A DNA stretch of 64,000 nt from Lepidodermella squamata. Lineage: Eukaryota > Gastrotricha. Below the pieces are notes generated by a model. It saw only the letters and a program-made list of their open reading frames with translations, ran no database searches and was not told where the DNA came from. This document shows, piece after piece, positions 46,953 through 58,040 of this stretch (positions are counted from its first letter, which is position 1; each line of letters starts with the position of its first letter). A program made the translations under genes and the position numbers. The stretch lies in assembly GCA_047495785.1 (NCBI GenBank), contig JBLDXI010000009.1, forward strand, positions 124,001-188,000, written 5' to 3'.

Positions 46953-49900
46953 TTAAATTTTATAATCGCTACTACGAAGAAATGAAAAAGGCTGTAAAAT
47001 ACATACAACATAAATTCCGCTTGTAGACCAAATTAGATTATGAAATCGGAAACAATGTTATTTTAGGGGAAAATGTATTAATAAAAGCAACGCTTTATCG
47101 ACGAATGAGGGAGTGAAGTAGAGGCAAACGTTAAGTGAGCCCTATAATTCCTCACTAATGCAAAAAACGGTGGCTATCTCCCAGAGCACCCAAAGCGGCG
47201 ACGCCCACTCTTCGATGCGCGTGGTTGATTGCTCATCGTCTCGTGCAATGAATTTCGTCAATAATTCTACTATTGTTCAGTTTTTATCAGTTTCGGGAAA
47301 AATCTTAAGAAACAACTCGAATTGAGGTTTTGATTAGTAGGAAATACGCAAGGTATTATTTTTAGAGTTGCGTATGCTAATTTTTGTAAATTGATGTTTC
47401 ACTTGGTGCTCGTAATGCGAGTTATAATGGGCGACCAGGTATGCGGATGAATCGCATTGTCGCTAACATCAACCCGCCGGATGTAGCGTGTGGGCGCGCC
47501 GCAGATTTTTAATTTTCGATACATCTTATGAATCGCGCTTTCGCAGGATATCGACTGGTTCGCATTTGATCGGGTCACTGGCCTAGAGCAGGTCATGCGC
47601 CCTAGGAAATCGCGAACTAAGTCACTATTTATTTCAACACATGGCTTGAGCTCGAATCCCGAAACTGCGCGGCGCCTACTATAAATTTACAATTTACGTC
47701 AAGTTTTTGTTGTTTATAGTCGGCAGGTTCCTTTAGATGTATGAATGTACATTTTTAATTAAACATATATATGTTAGAGAAGAGAGAATTTGATGATCAC
47801 GATACGCGTGGGTGGTAGTAAATGAAGCCACATCGATACAAGTACGCTCCTAGATACATGCGTTAATATCCAATTAGTTCAGTTTAAGTTTACGTCACAA
47901 TCAAGGTTCTCTGAAGGGGGAGAGAGAGAGATAGAGACCGGAGCAATATATTTTTGGATTTTGCTTGTAATATAATCGTTGAAAGTAAATTGTTGGTTAC
48001 ACAGGAATAATGTTTTGAGCCGATAAAATGAGCGAAAGATGCGGAATGATGCGAAAGATGCAAAAAGATATATGTACCAATAGTGAAGGTCCTCGTACAA
48101 ACTCGTATCTTTGCGCACACAGCGCGCATGCACCCATCCGCTCATAAACTGATTTATTTTTCCCTCGTATGTTGTAATTTTTTTTTGCTCGGTTACGTCG
48201 TCAAAAAAAGCGATGGCGGCACGTTGAGACGAACCCTCTCTCCCAAACATCGCTAAGCCGTCAAGCTGAATGTATGAGTTATAAAGGCTTTAACAGAGGC
48301 AAAAAATGCCCTGATGCTTGCCCGCAATTAGGTCAAATATTATGACTTATATGCCCGCATTTGACCCAGAAAACACGAATGGCTTTAGCATCCAATTATC
48401 GGCCTCTTCAGAGTAATAAATAAATGTGAAAGCAACATTGTGCAGTTGCTATTATACTGGTTGAAAGCCAAATATGCCAACCATTTCCTTTAGGTAAAAT
48501 CGCTGACTAATAGCTAATAGCTAGATCGGTGTTTTGCTCTTTGCAGTCGTATTTCTATGAACAGCCTTTGTGATGGAGCGTCTGCGCTGACTGTTGAATT
48601 GCGGAGAGCCTTATAATTGCTGGTTCTTTTTAATCAAAATTACATTTACATGTAATGTGTGGTTCGTCAATAAAATCCGAAAAATGAAATTACCAACCAA
48701 GCGATAATGAAACATTTCATTATTATTCTCTCGAATTTGAACCTCTTTTTGAGTTCGTTTATTATTTGCATTGCGTTTCTGTGAAATGTCCACTGATTTC
48801 TTATCGGGTAAATAAAGGACCTTCATTCTACAATATACAGATTTTTGTGAGTAATCTTCACAAAAACAGTAGTAATTGTCCAAAGGCCTCATCATCAGCC
48901 TCATCTTAACCAGATGGAACGACAGCCGAGATACAAACGGCAGGTGTGGCACTGTCACTGCATTGCCATAAGAGAAGACATATTAGCGGCTGTGCCATTG
49001 GCTATACTGTTAATAAATACTGCAAAAAAAGAGTCACAGGTGTACGCGTCTCCTAGGCTGTAATTTCGAAAGTTTCGATTCTAGGTTGGATTGAGTGGTT
49101 GGAAAAGTAAAAACCAGGTGATTTTCGATCGCTCGTTATTCTTGAACGATTAATCGCAATCAATCATTTCCGGCAGTTCGAGATAGCACTTGAAACGATG
49201 AACACACGGTCGCCCGTAAATCCACGTTTCTAGGCTCAGCGTCCTCCTCGGGTTTATCATCGTCTACACCTGATGCGGCTGTATCTTCCTCCGCGGTTCC
49301 AGGCCTGGCATGATCTTCGGCTTCATCTTCGCCTAAACCTGACGAGGTTGTTTCAGGTGTTTGCGAAAGCCGATCTGGTATTTTGACAGGAAGCTGTTCA
49401 GGTGAGGTTTTAGTTGTTCACCAAGGCAACGTTTGAAGAGTTTCAGGCAGCCAGGTAGGATCGAGATAGGACGGCAGTTGCTTGAAAAATGTTGCGACTT
49501 TTTCGAACTTAGCGGGTATCTTTTTTCAAAATAATATTAATGCATTTCAACAATTTATATCAACGTAAATAATAATTATTTTTGGAGAAAAAAATTGCTG
49601 TTGCCATGGCTTCGCCTCTAAAAACGAAGCCGTACTCTTCAGGCTTCAAGCTGAAAACCCCAGGAGAATTATCGGTGACAGGCCTAACTCTCAACCCAAG
49701 CCCTGTTAAATCACCAGATTTGGTGTCAGCATCTAACATCCATCCATCCATCCATCCATCCTAGTTCTGTTAATGTGAACCTTAGAAGCGCAATCGGCTG
49801 GTTTCGCTTCTCACCGTTTATATCTTGAGGTATTTGGCTGACATAATGCCACTTTCGATTAAAAGCTTCAGTCGCGGAAACGCCTGTAGCCACCGCGTAG

Positions 49901-50740
49901 GCGTGGTTGGCCATACTCCTATATCTGTAGGAATGCTCAGAGGAACCAACAATCGTTTGTCCTAGTCGTCCCCAGTCAGAGCCAGTTATGCTCGTTCAAA
50001 AGAAGGGCTGTGCAGTCAGCACATTTCTCCTGGATGCTAGTCGGACTAGTCTTCAACTTTATGAAGCCTGCTGGCTTAGTCAGTACCCTACCATACTACA
50101 CCATCATCCATATCACACCAAATAAGATATAATGGTTACATCTGAAAGGTATTTAATGTCGTAAACAACCCACAATGAATGAATGAATGAATCTATCTCA
50201 CTCAATCTAACAAGCTGAAAACCCCAGGAGAACGGTCAACCCTGAAATCTCATTTTCACAACTATTGTCTCAGGATTTGCAAATTGCCTTCGACAGTGTG
50301 GCTTTGCTCTGCCCAATGATTTAATTTTAATTTGGTCCGTTGGGGATCTGAGGTTCTCCTGGTCTCAAGGTATGAGGCAGGCAGGCTGAACCCCTTCGCT
50401 GGGATAATGGCAGCCTCTTTACCTACGGATAGCACTACGCAAGGCCGTACTTTTCTCATTCGTCCAACAAAGCCACTTACCTGCGACAAATCGTCGTCGA
50501 GCAGGTGCCCGAGTGTAACAAATTTGTAACTATTAATTTTGCATCTAACACCGATATCAGCGTCGAAATCTCGCAGTGAGAAATCCGAACCAGTCCACGA
50601 GCTATGGACGGGCGAAGTCAGTACCGAGGCACTGAACTCATCTTATTACGCTTCTTATGATCATATTCTCCTTATTGACCTATATCGTGTATTTGCTTAT
50701 AGAATAATTTATACGTTCATTCGGTTTTCATTTTCGGAAA
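46953..50740. other. Long intergenic region with simple repeats and a possible lost exon
   Basis: Mostly AT-rich. It contains GA-rich tract 47920-47936, a CCAT run (49741-49760), a GAAT run (50178-50192) and a 22-bp direct repeat (CAAGCTGAAAACCCCAGGAG..) at 49647-49668 and 50211-50232. On the minus strand 49180-49500 holds ATG-less open segments of protein-like composition (KVATFFKQLPSYLDPTWLPE; later acidic), possibly a decayed or unrecognised exon. No complete gene found. Confidence 0.4.
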
Positions 50741-52250
50741 ATGGCTGATCGTGAAACACTTTGCTACCGGGCTAAGTTGGCCGAACAAGCTGAGCGTTAT
50801 CAAGGCAAAGCAAATTTTATAACTTGTATAATTTATAGCCATGTGTTATTTCAGACATGGTCGATGCCATTCGAAGTGTTGCATCTCTTGACGTTGAGCT
50901 CACCGTCGAGGAGCGAAATTTGCTGAGCGTCGCATACAAAAATCTGATCGGCAGAAATCGGAATGCATGGAGGACTTTAACCAGTATTTCGAAAGACGAA
51001 AATCCACATCACGAAAGACTTTTAACGGAATACATTGACCAGGTATTCGGATTTATTATTTGCATTCATATTGAACACGCAAGATTATTCGACTAGGTAG
51101 CTGACGGGTATTTTGTGTCACTTTATAAAAAAACCAACAACTAAAATCTCCGTGATGTAACACAGAAGAAAGCTTTCGAATTGAAAAAGCTTACATTCTA
51201 AAATATTAACCCAATGATCAATTAGCAATTTGTGAACTCATACTTGACTCAAAATCGTTCAAAAATGTGTAAAATCGCCAAAATAGGAACGTACCTGAAT
51301 TGAAATCCTGAGTACGTTACATATAAGACGATAGTTATAAGACTATGATTACAAGCTTGTTTCTGTTGTCAGGTTGAGAAAGAATTGAAATCAGCATGCA
51401 AAGATGTTATCAATCTTTGCGACAATCACCTTCTACCAGGTACTGATATCAGCTAAATTGACACATAATGGTTTAATTAATTATATTTTATAGCCGCAAC
51501 AACTGCCGAGGCAAAAGTCTTTTTCTTCAAAATGAAAGGGGACTACTTCCGTTACGGTAACTATTGATATCACTATTGAAATATCCGATCTTACGTTCAA
51601 GCACATCAAGTTGCGGAGATTTCTTCAGGCAGCGAGAAGCATGATACTGCTGAACAGAGGTATTCTTGGATAGGACCTTCTTAATATTAAAATTTAATCC
51701 GGACTCTGCTTACTCAGTTTGTTAGCGTACAAGACTGGTGAGCATTTTCTTTAGAACACTGTACTTTAAAAACACAACTAAATAATCAAGCTAGCGATTT
51801 GGCGACCAGTGAGCTGGCTCCTACCCACCCAATAAGGTATCTAGACTAAATAATATGCATCACACAGGTATTCATTTTGATTTTGATTGGAAGACTTGGA
51901 CTGGCGTTGAATTTCTCGGTATTTTACTATGAGATATTGGCTTCTCCCGAGAGAGCATGTCGTCTTGCACGAGCGGCGTTTGATGACGCAATCGGTAAAT
52001 GCTTATTCACGCATTTTCACGCTATAATCTAAACCAATTATTCTCAATACAATTATAGCTGGATTGGACAGTCTCTCAGAGGAAGAAAACTACAAGGATG
52101 CTACGCTTATCATGCAGCTTTTACGAGACAATCTCACCTTATGGAGTACGGACATCGATGACAGTGAGTTAATTTACTCAAGATTCCATCTGAATATGAC
52201 GCGAATTTTTTGCAGAAGACGTAAAAGAAGACCTGCAAGATGTTGAATAA
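50741..52250 (+). CDS. 14-3-3 protein
   Basis: Cytosolic dimeric adaptor that binds phosphoserine/phosphothreonine motifs. Ten small exons: 50741-50804, 50855-51042, 51373-51439, 51494-51556, 51602-51659, 51718-51737, 51791-51836, 51894-51994, 52059-52163, 52216-52250, giving 248 aa, the normal length. Diagnostic blocks in order: [36 protein letters not shown] (the family signature), [34 protein letters not shown] and [16 protein letters not shown]. The phosphate-binding Lys, Arg and Arg-Tyr positions are present. The loop after the family signature is short and divergent ([14 protein letters not shown]). The first intron (50805-50854) uses a GC donor (gcaaag), and one exon is only 20 nt. Isoform class not assigned; the acidic C-terminus (EDLQDVE) is of the usual type. 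Confidence 0.95.
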
Positions 52251-53148
52251 ATGGCTGGTTATCAGTACTAAAACTGTTATTAACTGTATCCGCCAATCTT
52301 CGTCCAGCTGCAATATTAACTACCCTCGTGCCAGAAATTGTCTATTTATTAGTTGATGCTTGAGTTGCGATGATCCCATCTCCGTAATCGTATTTTTGCT
52401 TCACAGAGATGTGAATTACTCAATGCAGCAGCAGAGATGAAAGAAAAAATCATGTTTTTTGTTGATGGCATAACCCGCAGGTTATTTGGCTCGAATTACC
52501 TCTTTGTGTCCGAACTCGCTCTCATCATGCGCTTTGGAAAATATGAAATATGATAATAAAAGTAACAACCAATATTTGAGTTGCCGGTTTTGGTATTGCA
52601 GCAGAGTTACAGCTGATTTTATTTTGGGAGAAGAATGACTTGTCGAAGCAACTTTGCAAGTTCAAACTTGCAAACTTCAAAATGCGTTGAAGTTCTCTAC
52701 AAAGATCCATTTGAGCTATTCCAACTTTTTCGTTGGACCATTGTTTCTTCTTTCCTTCCTTTCCTTTCCGATTTGTTGGGTCTACCAAGTTTAGCGGATT
52801 CGTTAGGATTTTTTGCGTACCTAACCTGTTTCTTTTTAATTGATTTAATTATTGATAGCATTATTTACTATTATCTACTTGATATCATTATCCCACGAAC
52901 ATTGATATAAACACGTATCCTTCGTGAACATAGGAGCCAAGCACACTTATTTCGTTTTGCTTTCATCGCGAAAACAAGAATGCATGATTTTTACTGTTCC
53001 TTGCTAATTTTATTACATACTAATTATTTCAGATCAATGTGCTAAATTGAATTATTCTGATTATAATTAAGGATCAGGAAATGCAAGCCTGTTGTGCCTG
53101 TCGTAGATCTTCCATGAAGCGATTAATTCAGCGGAAATATGTCACATT
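52251..53148. other. Intergenic, 14-3-3 3' flank
   Basis: AT-rich. Open frames on both strands at 52525-52910 show low-complexity hydrophobic or lysine-rich composition and no splice support. No gene called. Confidence 0.4.
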
Positions 53149-53597
53149 TCAAGCGTCACCTTGCATTATCTCGCTTGCAAGCAACTGCATCCAAAGCTTG
53201 AACGATGTATTGTTCTTGCAAATAGCGAGTGATCCAAGTTGTCGAACACATTTTTTTAGCCTACGACGATAATTTGCATTGCCAATCTCTTTTTCCAATC
53301 TTTCCAAAGCGGTAAAATCTTGACTTATGGTCATTTCGCGGATGTAGCTTCCTGTGAAAGGTTCAAAAAGATGATTGTACTCAAATGTAAATAAATAGCC
53401 CTGTATTTTTCCTTACGCAACAAATTTACAGTCCCTTTCTGTTGAGGAATAAGGTTGGAAGTCTGACGAGAGTTGTCATTCATGTATACATTTTCACGCT
53501 TGTCAAAGATGAAAGGCAAGTGTAAAGGCTGGCACAGCACCGTTAGGATGAAATCAAGCGCCAGCAATAGCAGCCCGATCCTACTAGTAACAGTCAT
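53149..53597 (-). CDS. Small secreted protein, family member B (C-x9-C)
   Basis: Exons 53417-53597 and 53149-53351 give 127 aa. The signal peptide is IGLLLLALDFILTVLC. The variable propeptide-like region contains a KR pair (FDKREN). A phase-1 intron with R-S junction leads to exon 2: an Asp/Glu/Leu-rich helical stretch, then RRRLKKCVRQLGSLAICKN and a C-terminal helix KLWMQLLASEIM. The pattern (K/R)(K/R)CV..(L/F)GS..IC.N.T.F..W.QLLA..IM is shared with member C; member A shares the front part. Function unknown. The secretory signal and single cysteine pair suggest a peptide ligand or small structural protein. Confidence 0.78.
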
Positions 53598-53861
53598 TCT
53601 GAACTAACTGGTCCTTCGACGGGTCGATTGCTATAGTGCTATGCTATAAAAGTTGTGAAGTTAATAATCGGATCTTTCAAAAAACATATAAATTGAAGTG
53701 AAGTAATACCGCGTTTTTTAATAAAAGATGATTCTGTGACAGCGCCATGTTTACTTTGAGGATCAATAATTCAATTGATGGTCGGAATACTGATTTTCAA
53801 ACAATAATTTCGAACTCCAAACAATAAAAATGTAAGAAGAGACTAAAACGATATTGTGAAG

Positions 53862-54308
53862 CTAGTTCATAATGTCCTTTGCCAGTAATTGCGCCCAAAT
53901 ATAGAAGCCTGTGGTGTTTTCGCAGATTTTAGTTGAGCCGAACTTCTCGACGCATCTCCGCAGCTTTTTAACCCGATCATCGATTCTTCGAACATCGCTG
54001 ACAAGCTTTTGCAAACCAAAAGTATCGTTCCGATTGATCATTTCTTTCACCATGGTAGCTGAAAATGTCATCGATAGATGATTATAAGTTGATGCTAAAA
54101 AAAACCAGTGGAAGTTACTCATCAACTGCTTGTAAAGCCGCCCGTTCGAAGATTGCTCGGTTTTCAGTAGCAAATTTGTTTGAACGGGAGGCAATGATGT
54201 TGAGACGCTGAACGATGAGCTATCTGTTGAACCTACCGCAATGCAAAGCAAGATACTTGAAATGATGAATTTGTTTGCTAGTTTCGAACTGGAGCAATGA
54301 ACAACCAT
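53862..54308 (-). CDS. Small secreted protein, family member C (C-x9-C)
   Basis: Exons 54119-54308 and 53862-54058 give 128 aa. A hydrophobic signal (ANKFIISSILLCIAVGS) is followed by a Ser/Thr-rich linker and a phase-1 intron. Exon 2 has a VKEMINRNDTFGLQKLVSD helix, LRRCVEKFGSTKICENTTG and the final helix IWAQLLAKDIMN. An N-x-T glycosylation site sits just after the second cysteine, as in member B. The whole intron can also be read in frame, which would insert about 20 residues, but matching phase with A and B favours splicing. It lies 264 nt upstream of member B on the same strand, so the pair is a tandem duplication. Confidence 0.78.
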   Translation of the reverse strand: MVVHCSSSKLANKFIISSILLCIAVGSTDSSSFSVSTSLPPVQTNLLLKTEQSSNGRLYKQLMSNFHWFFLASTYNHLSMTFSATMVKEMINRNDTFGLQKLVSDVRRIDDRVKKLRRCVEKFGSTKICENTTGFYIWAQLLAKDIMN

Positions 54309-54863
54309 TTTATTGTTGGCTTTGTTTTAGGTGCTTTCTCTGCGATTTGCTGGCCAATGACACCGAAGGACACAATCAATAGCATTACTATCATATATAT
54401 ATGTATATTGGAAGCTATTGGTAAATCGATGGAACATGACGCGAAGCTTTAGATTTGACATACTATAGTTCAGAGAGTGGTGTTGAAAAACATTGGCCCT
54501 TAGGGAACAAAAAGTGTGATTGATTACTGGTTGATTACACTACGTTGGCTGTTGAATTATCAACTATTGCAAACAAGCGTTGATATGACGGGGAGTCCAC
54601 AGCTGTTGATCTCTGAGTTGGAAACGAACTCGAAACTCGTCAGAAACTCAACGCAATTTCTTATACAAGCCGTATGCGTATTTTTCACGCTACTCTTTCT
54701 GAGTTTTAGATCTATCCCGGACCTGACATTTGATTCTATATCCAAATATCGGTCCTATAATCCAGTTTATTGAGGCTCACAATTTTTCGGGCAGTCCGAC
54801 ATCATTTACAAGCAAAAGAATCACGGAAATAGCGTAATGGCTATGATTATGATCAGCCATGGG
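54309..54863. other. Upstream region of secreted protein C
   Basis: AT-rich spacer. One 85-codon plus-strand frame (54516-54773) has no recognisable domain or splice context and is not called. Confidence 0.35.
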
Positions 54864-55807
54864 TACCGTCACTTGGGGTAATCTGGGTCAGTGGGGCTAT
54901 TCGGACGAATGTTCATGAAAACGGGAGAATGAGCATGGCTCAAAAACTACCCGGCCGTTGGCAGTGAAATTTTGCACGGAGTTAGGTGGAAAGACGACCC
55001 ATATGCTATAAAAATTTCATGGCCTGAGAGTAAGTGGTTGTAAAGATATGGCCTTACCTTTCAGGTGTAAGTTTGACTCAGTTTAAGGACTGTTCTGCGT
55101 TGAATTACCTGGACCCGAAGAGAATTTTGCTGGACCTGCGCCCAATTTTTCCTGAATCTACAGACGCTAGGGCACCCATGAAAATTAAAAACGCCCCGAT
55201 CCGACTCGTACTTTTGTCTAATTAATTGCGTCCTTTTAGCCCCACGAAAAAATGATGTTGTGGGGCTATTCGGTCTGCCATTTGAATATGCTAATGAACT
55301 GCGTTCTTCAAAAGTTTCTTACTGATTACTGCGGACTTTAACTTCATTTCCATTTTAATTTTTGAATGAGCTGGAAAGGCTGCAGAAGACTAATTTACTG
55401 GTGTCATACGACAGTGCCAATTAATTAATTACGACTATAATTGACAAATAATTCAACTAAAAATCAGTGTTTTAGTTTGCTCAAATTCTTGGGCATAAAA
55501 ATAATAATAAAAAAATTTTGCGGAAAAAAATGCTCCGCGGCGTGGGCTCGAACCCTGCTTTCGTACTTTGCTATGCTTTCTAGAAGCACATCCCAAGCCA
55601 CTCGACCACTGAACACAGCATATTAGTAATATTTGAATTGAATATTTATGTATCATTAATAGCCCCACACCTGTCCGAATAGCCCCATCTGTGGGGCTAT
55701 TCGGAATCCTGGTTCCATTGGAATCATGACCTTCTGAAACGTGTAAAAATGCAAAAAAATCAGGGGGTAATTTTTTTTCGCCGTCCGGATAGCCCCAACT
55801 GACGGTA
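54864..55807. mobile_element. Terminal-inverted-repeat element with internal GGGGCTATTCGG repeats
   Basis: The left end TACCGTCACTTGGGGTAAT pairs with the right end read in reverse, TACCGTCAGTTGGGGCTAT. TGGGGCTATTCGG occurs at 54892, 55261 and 55692, and its complement at 55675. The last two form a perfect hairpin (55675-55704). No transposase is seen; a 944-bp non-autonomous DNA element is the simplest reading. Target duplication is not resolved beyond a possible TA. Confidence 0.6.
55531..55620 (-). other. tRNA-like sequence (degenerate, Leu/Ser type) inside the element
   Basis: Read on the minus strand, this 90-nt segment has an A-box (TGGTCGAGTGG) and B-box (GGTTCGAGCCC). An acceptor-like stem pairs TGCTGTG with CGGAGCA at six of seven positions. 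There is an anticodon-like stem-loop and a T7 run immediately downstream. C instead of U33 and a T-stem with only three good pairs argue against a working tRNA. It may be a tRNA-derived promoter captured by the surrounding element. Confidence 0.45.
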
Positions 55808-56692
55808 CTATCCAAGCTTGAAAAACGGGTGATCCGTTGTGTACAATTCCGAAGTGACGCGTTTCTTGTTTGTTGACGCGTTTGGGCGGCAGTTCGAGGA
55901 ACGCGTCCCAGATTTAATTTTCGCGTAATTCCAAGTGACGCAATCTATTATTGCGCTCTTGCTTTCTGGTTTTCAACCTATGTTGTCCATAAAAAGTTTG
56001 CCCGGGATTTCCCCTGTATATTTTTGGGTACGATGATACCTATGACTGTTTCAGATGCTCTCAGAATTATTTTCAGCCCGACATGTACCATTCCAGCGAA
56101 TTCTGATGAACATTGGTTCTGCCCTAGCTCGGAGATTTATGTGACTTAGATGGACAATTCTTTCGCCATGCACCTAGCTTAGGATAGCTAAGTCACATTA
56201 ATGCGGTTAAAAATTTGAATCCTCGTCGACCAGAATTCTAACTTGAATTTTACGTGTCGTTTTTAGCCAAGTGTTGCGCTGGCAACTTGCCAATAAACAC
56301 ACGGGAAAACAATTATATTTTTTCGGGTGTTTTCTGCTTGCTCTCGTCTACGATATCATATGTTAGGCGTGAAAACTTTCCATCTCACCTATGGTATAAA
56401 ACGAAAAATATATGACATAGCAAACATCCTGTAGGCCACTACTACAAGTGCAGTTCGACTTAAGCAACGCTGCAAATCCCGAACAACGCACAGTTGAGTC
56501 GTATCGCCAGATAATTTCAGTTTTATTTCTAATATTTAACGTCACATGGACAAGTGCAGCAGGAACGAAGTCGGCGGCTACCAATTAGCCTTTGCTGCTA
56601 ACCTTGAATCACAATGTTTTAGAATAAAAGCAAGAGTAACGCTACTAGCGGTTGGAATGCGGACACCGGATCAACGTTTTTTGAGCGAGATC
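55808..56692. other. Intergenic
   Basis: Between the inverted-repeat element and PSMB1. An imperfect inverted repeat (TTAGGATAGCTAAGTCACAT and TATGTGACTTAG, about 56133-56200) is the only structure noticed. No gene seen. Confidence 0.35.
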
Positions 56693-57515
56693 TCAGTCCT
56701 TGCGCAGCTGGAACTCGCGGAAGGTGGTGCCTTGAGCAGTAATAATGCCAATGACCAGCCCATCACCAGTGTAGATGTCGCGTTCAGCAGCGCCAACAAA
56801 AGCGTCATGGGCTAGCTGCACAGCACGCTCCACTGTCAGCTCAGGGCGGTCCAAGTGGCCGCCAGCAGTCTTCGACTCGTTTTTAAAACCGATCTGACAG
56901 TCGAGGAACGGCTGGAGGATGGCCGAGGCCGTGCCTCCGACACGGTAGGCCTCCCGTTCGTAGGAGCCAATTGGGTCAAAGCTGTAAACGGCACCACGGC
57001 CCTTGTCATCGAGGCCGGCTACTAGATTGTAGGTGTAGTAAGGAAAGAACCTTCGGTAGTACAGCATTTTTGACAACATGCTCGCGATCGCTTGGGTCGA
57101 TTCAATGCGACTATTCTCGTAATCGTAGAGCTGCAAAACAGGAATAGGTACTCAGAATCAAAAATGAATTTCCTTGTTGAAAAACCTTGACACGTGACTC
57201 CATCATTTTCACGACAGTAAGAACATCTCCAGAGTAGCCGCAGCTGGCCAATAGAGTCGTAGGAGTCCTTAAATCAGAACAATTTTATAGGCAGCAATTT
57301 GATTTTCAAACAAACTAACAGCTTAAATTGTTTAGGAAAGTTACGCGAATGGATCTGGAATCCACAGCTCAAACGGGTATCAGAAGCAACCAGGGCGAAG
57401 TCCTCGCCTGCGATAGCCAGGATTGTTCTTAACAACAAATAAGAAGTTACTTCGTTGACCATCAAAGTTCAGCGAAAACTCACCCTCCGCTCTCTTCGTA
57501 AGGCGAGAAGCTCAT
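56693..57515 (-). CDS. PSMB1: Proteasome subunit beta type-1 (beta-6)
   Basis: Non-catalytic beta ring subunit of the 20S proteasome. Exons in transcription order: 57484-57515, 57320-57427, 57186-57267, 56693-57130, giving 219 aa. Family landmarks: [19 protein letters not shown] at the start, [65 protein letters not shown], a LQPFLD..QIGFKN block, [10 protein letters not shown], and the terminal REFQLRKD. The first coding exon is only 32 nt and ends phase 2 at gtgagt; the frame joins exactly to give GGT. The N-terminus before FSPY is very short (one or two residues), so almost no propeptide is encoded unless an upstream start exists. Confidence 0.95.
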
Positions 57516-58040
57516 TTTTCGTTGAAATTACTCTAAAATGGCAAAGACATTGGGATCTCACTCGCTCTCATTATTGCGGCAATTCATTTCGGAGGCTGCG
57601 CAACAAAAATGTTTTCCGAACAACGACAATCTTGAAGAAAACTAGTTCGTTCATACCGGGCATATATGAATAAATGTACAGGCAAAAATATATCTTTTGA
57701 TGATTTCAGATAATATATGCATCAGTGAGGCTAAAAATACTTCGCAGGGTCAGGCAAAACAAAAATTAAAGTGAATATGATGACTGTGAATTACTAACGA
57801 AATAGCATACCAGTTGGACGACAATACGTAAACAATACACGAGTAATATGGCTGAATCTGGGAGACATTTTGAGGAAAAACTTTCAGGACTGACCTAACG
57901 AGTAAATGCCAAGATGGCATAAACAAAGGAATGGCTGCGAATGGAAGCGTGTTCTCAAAATGAGTTTGTAATCAAAATGAACGTCTGTTGGACGGCAGAT
58001 CACAAGCATTAGCATGCAAGTAACTCCAAAGCCTTGATAT
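57516..58040. other. Intergenic
   Basis: Spacer between two minus-strand genes (PSMB1 promoter side and GPAT 3' end). AT-rich, with nothing recognised. Confidence 0.4.

Noticed and set aside
49741-49760. CRISPR-like short tandem repeats (CCAT)n and similar runs
   Set aside because: Simple microsatellites in a eukaryotic genome; no spacers.
54516-54773. 85-codon plus-strand frame near secreted protein C, with one hydrophobic segment
   Set aside because: No conserved motif, no start context and no relation to neighbouring genes.
56546-56815. Plus-strand frame overlapping the PSMB1 last exon
   Set aside because: Most of it is antisense to a well-supported proteasome exon and its translation resembles no protein.
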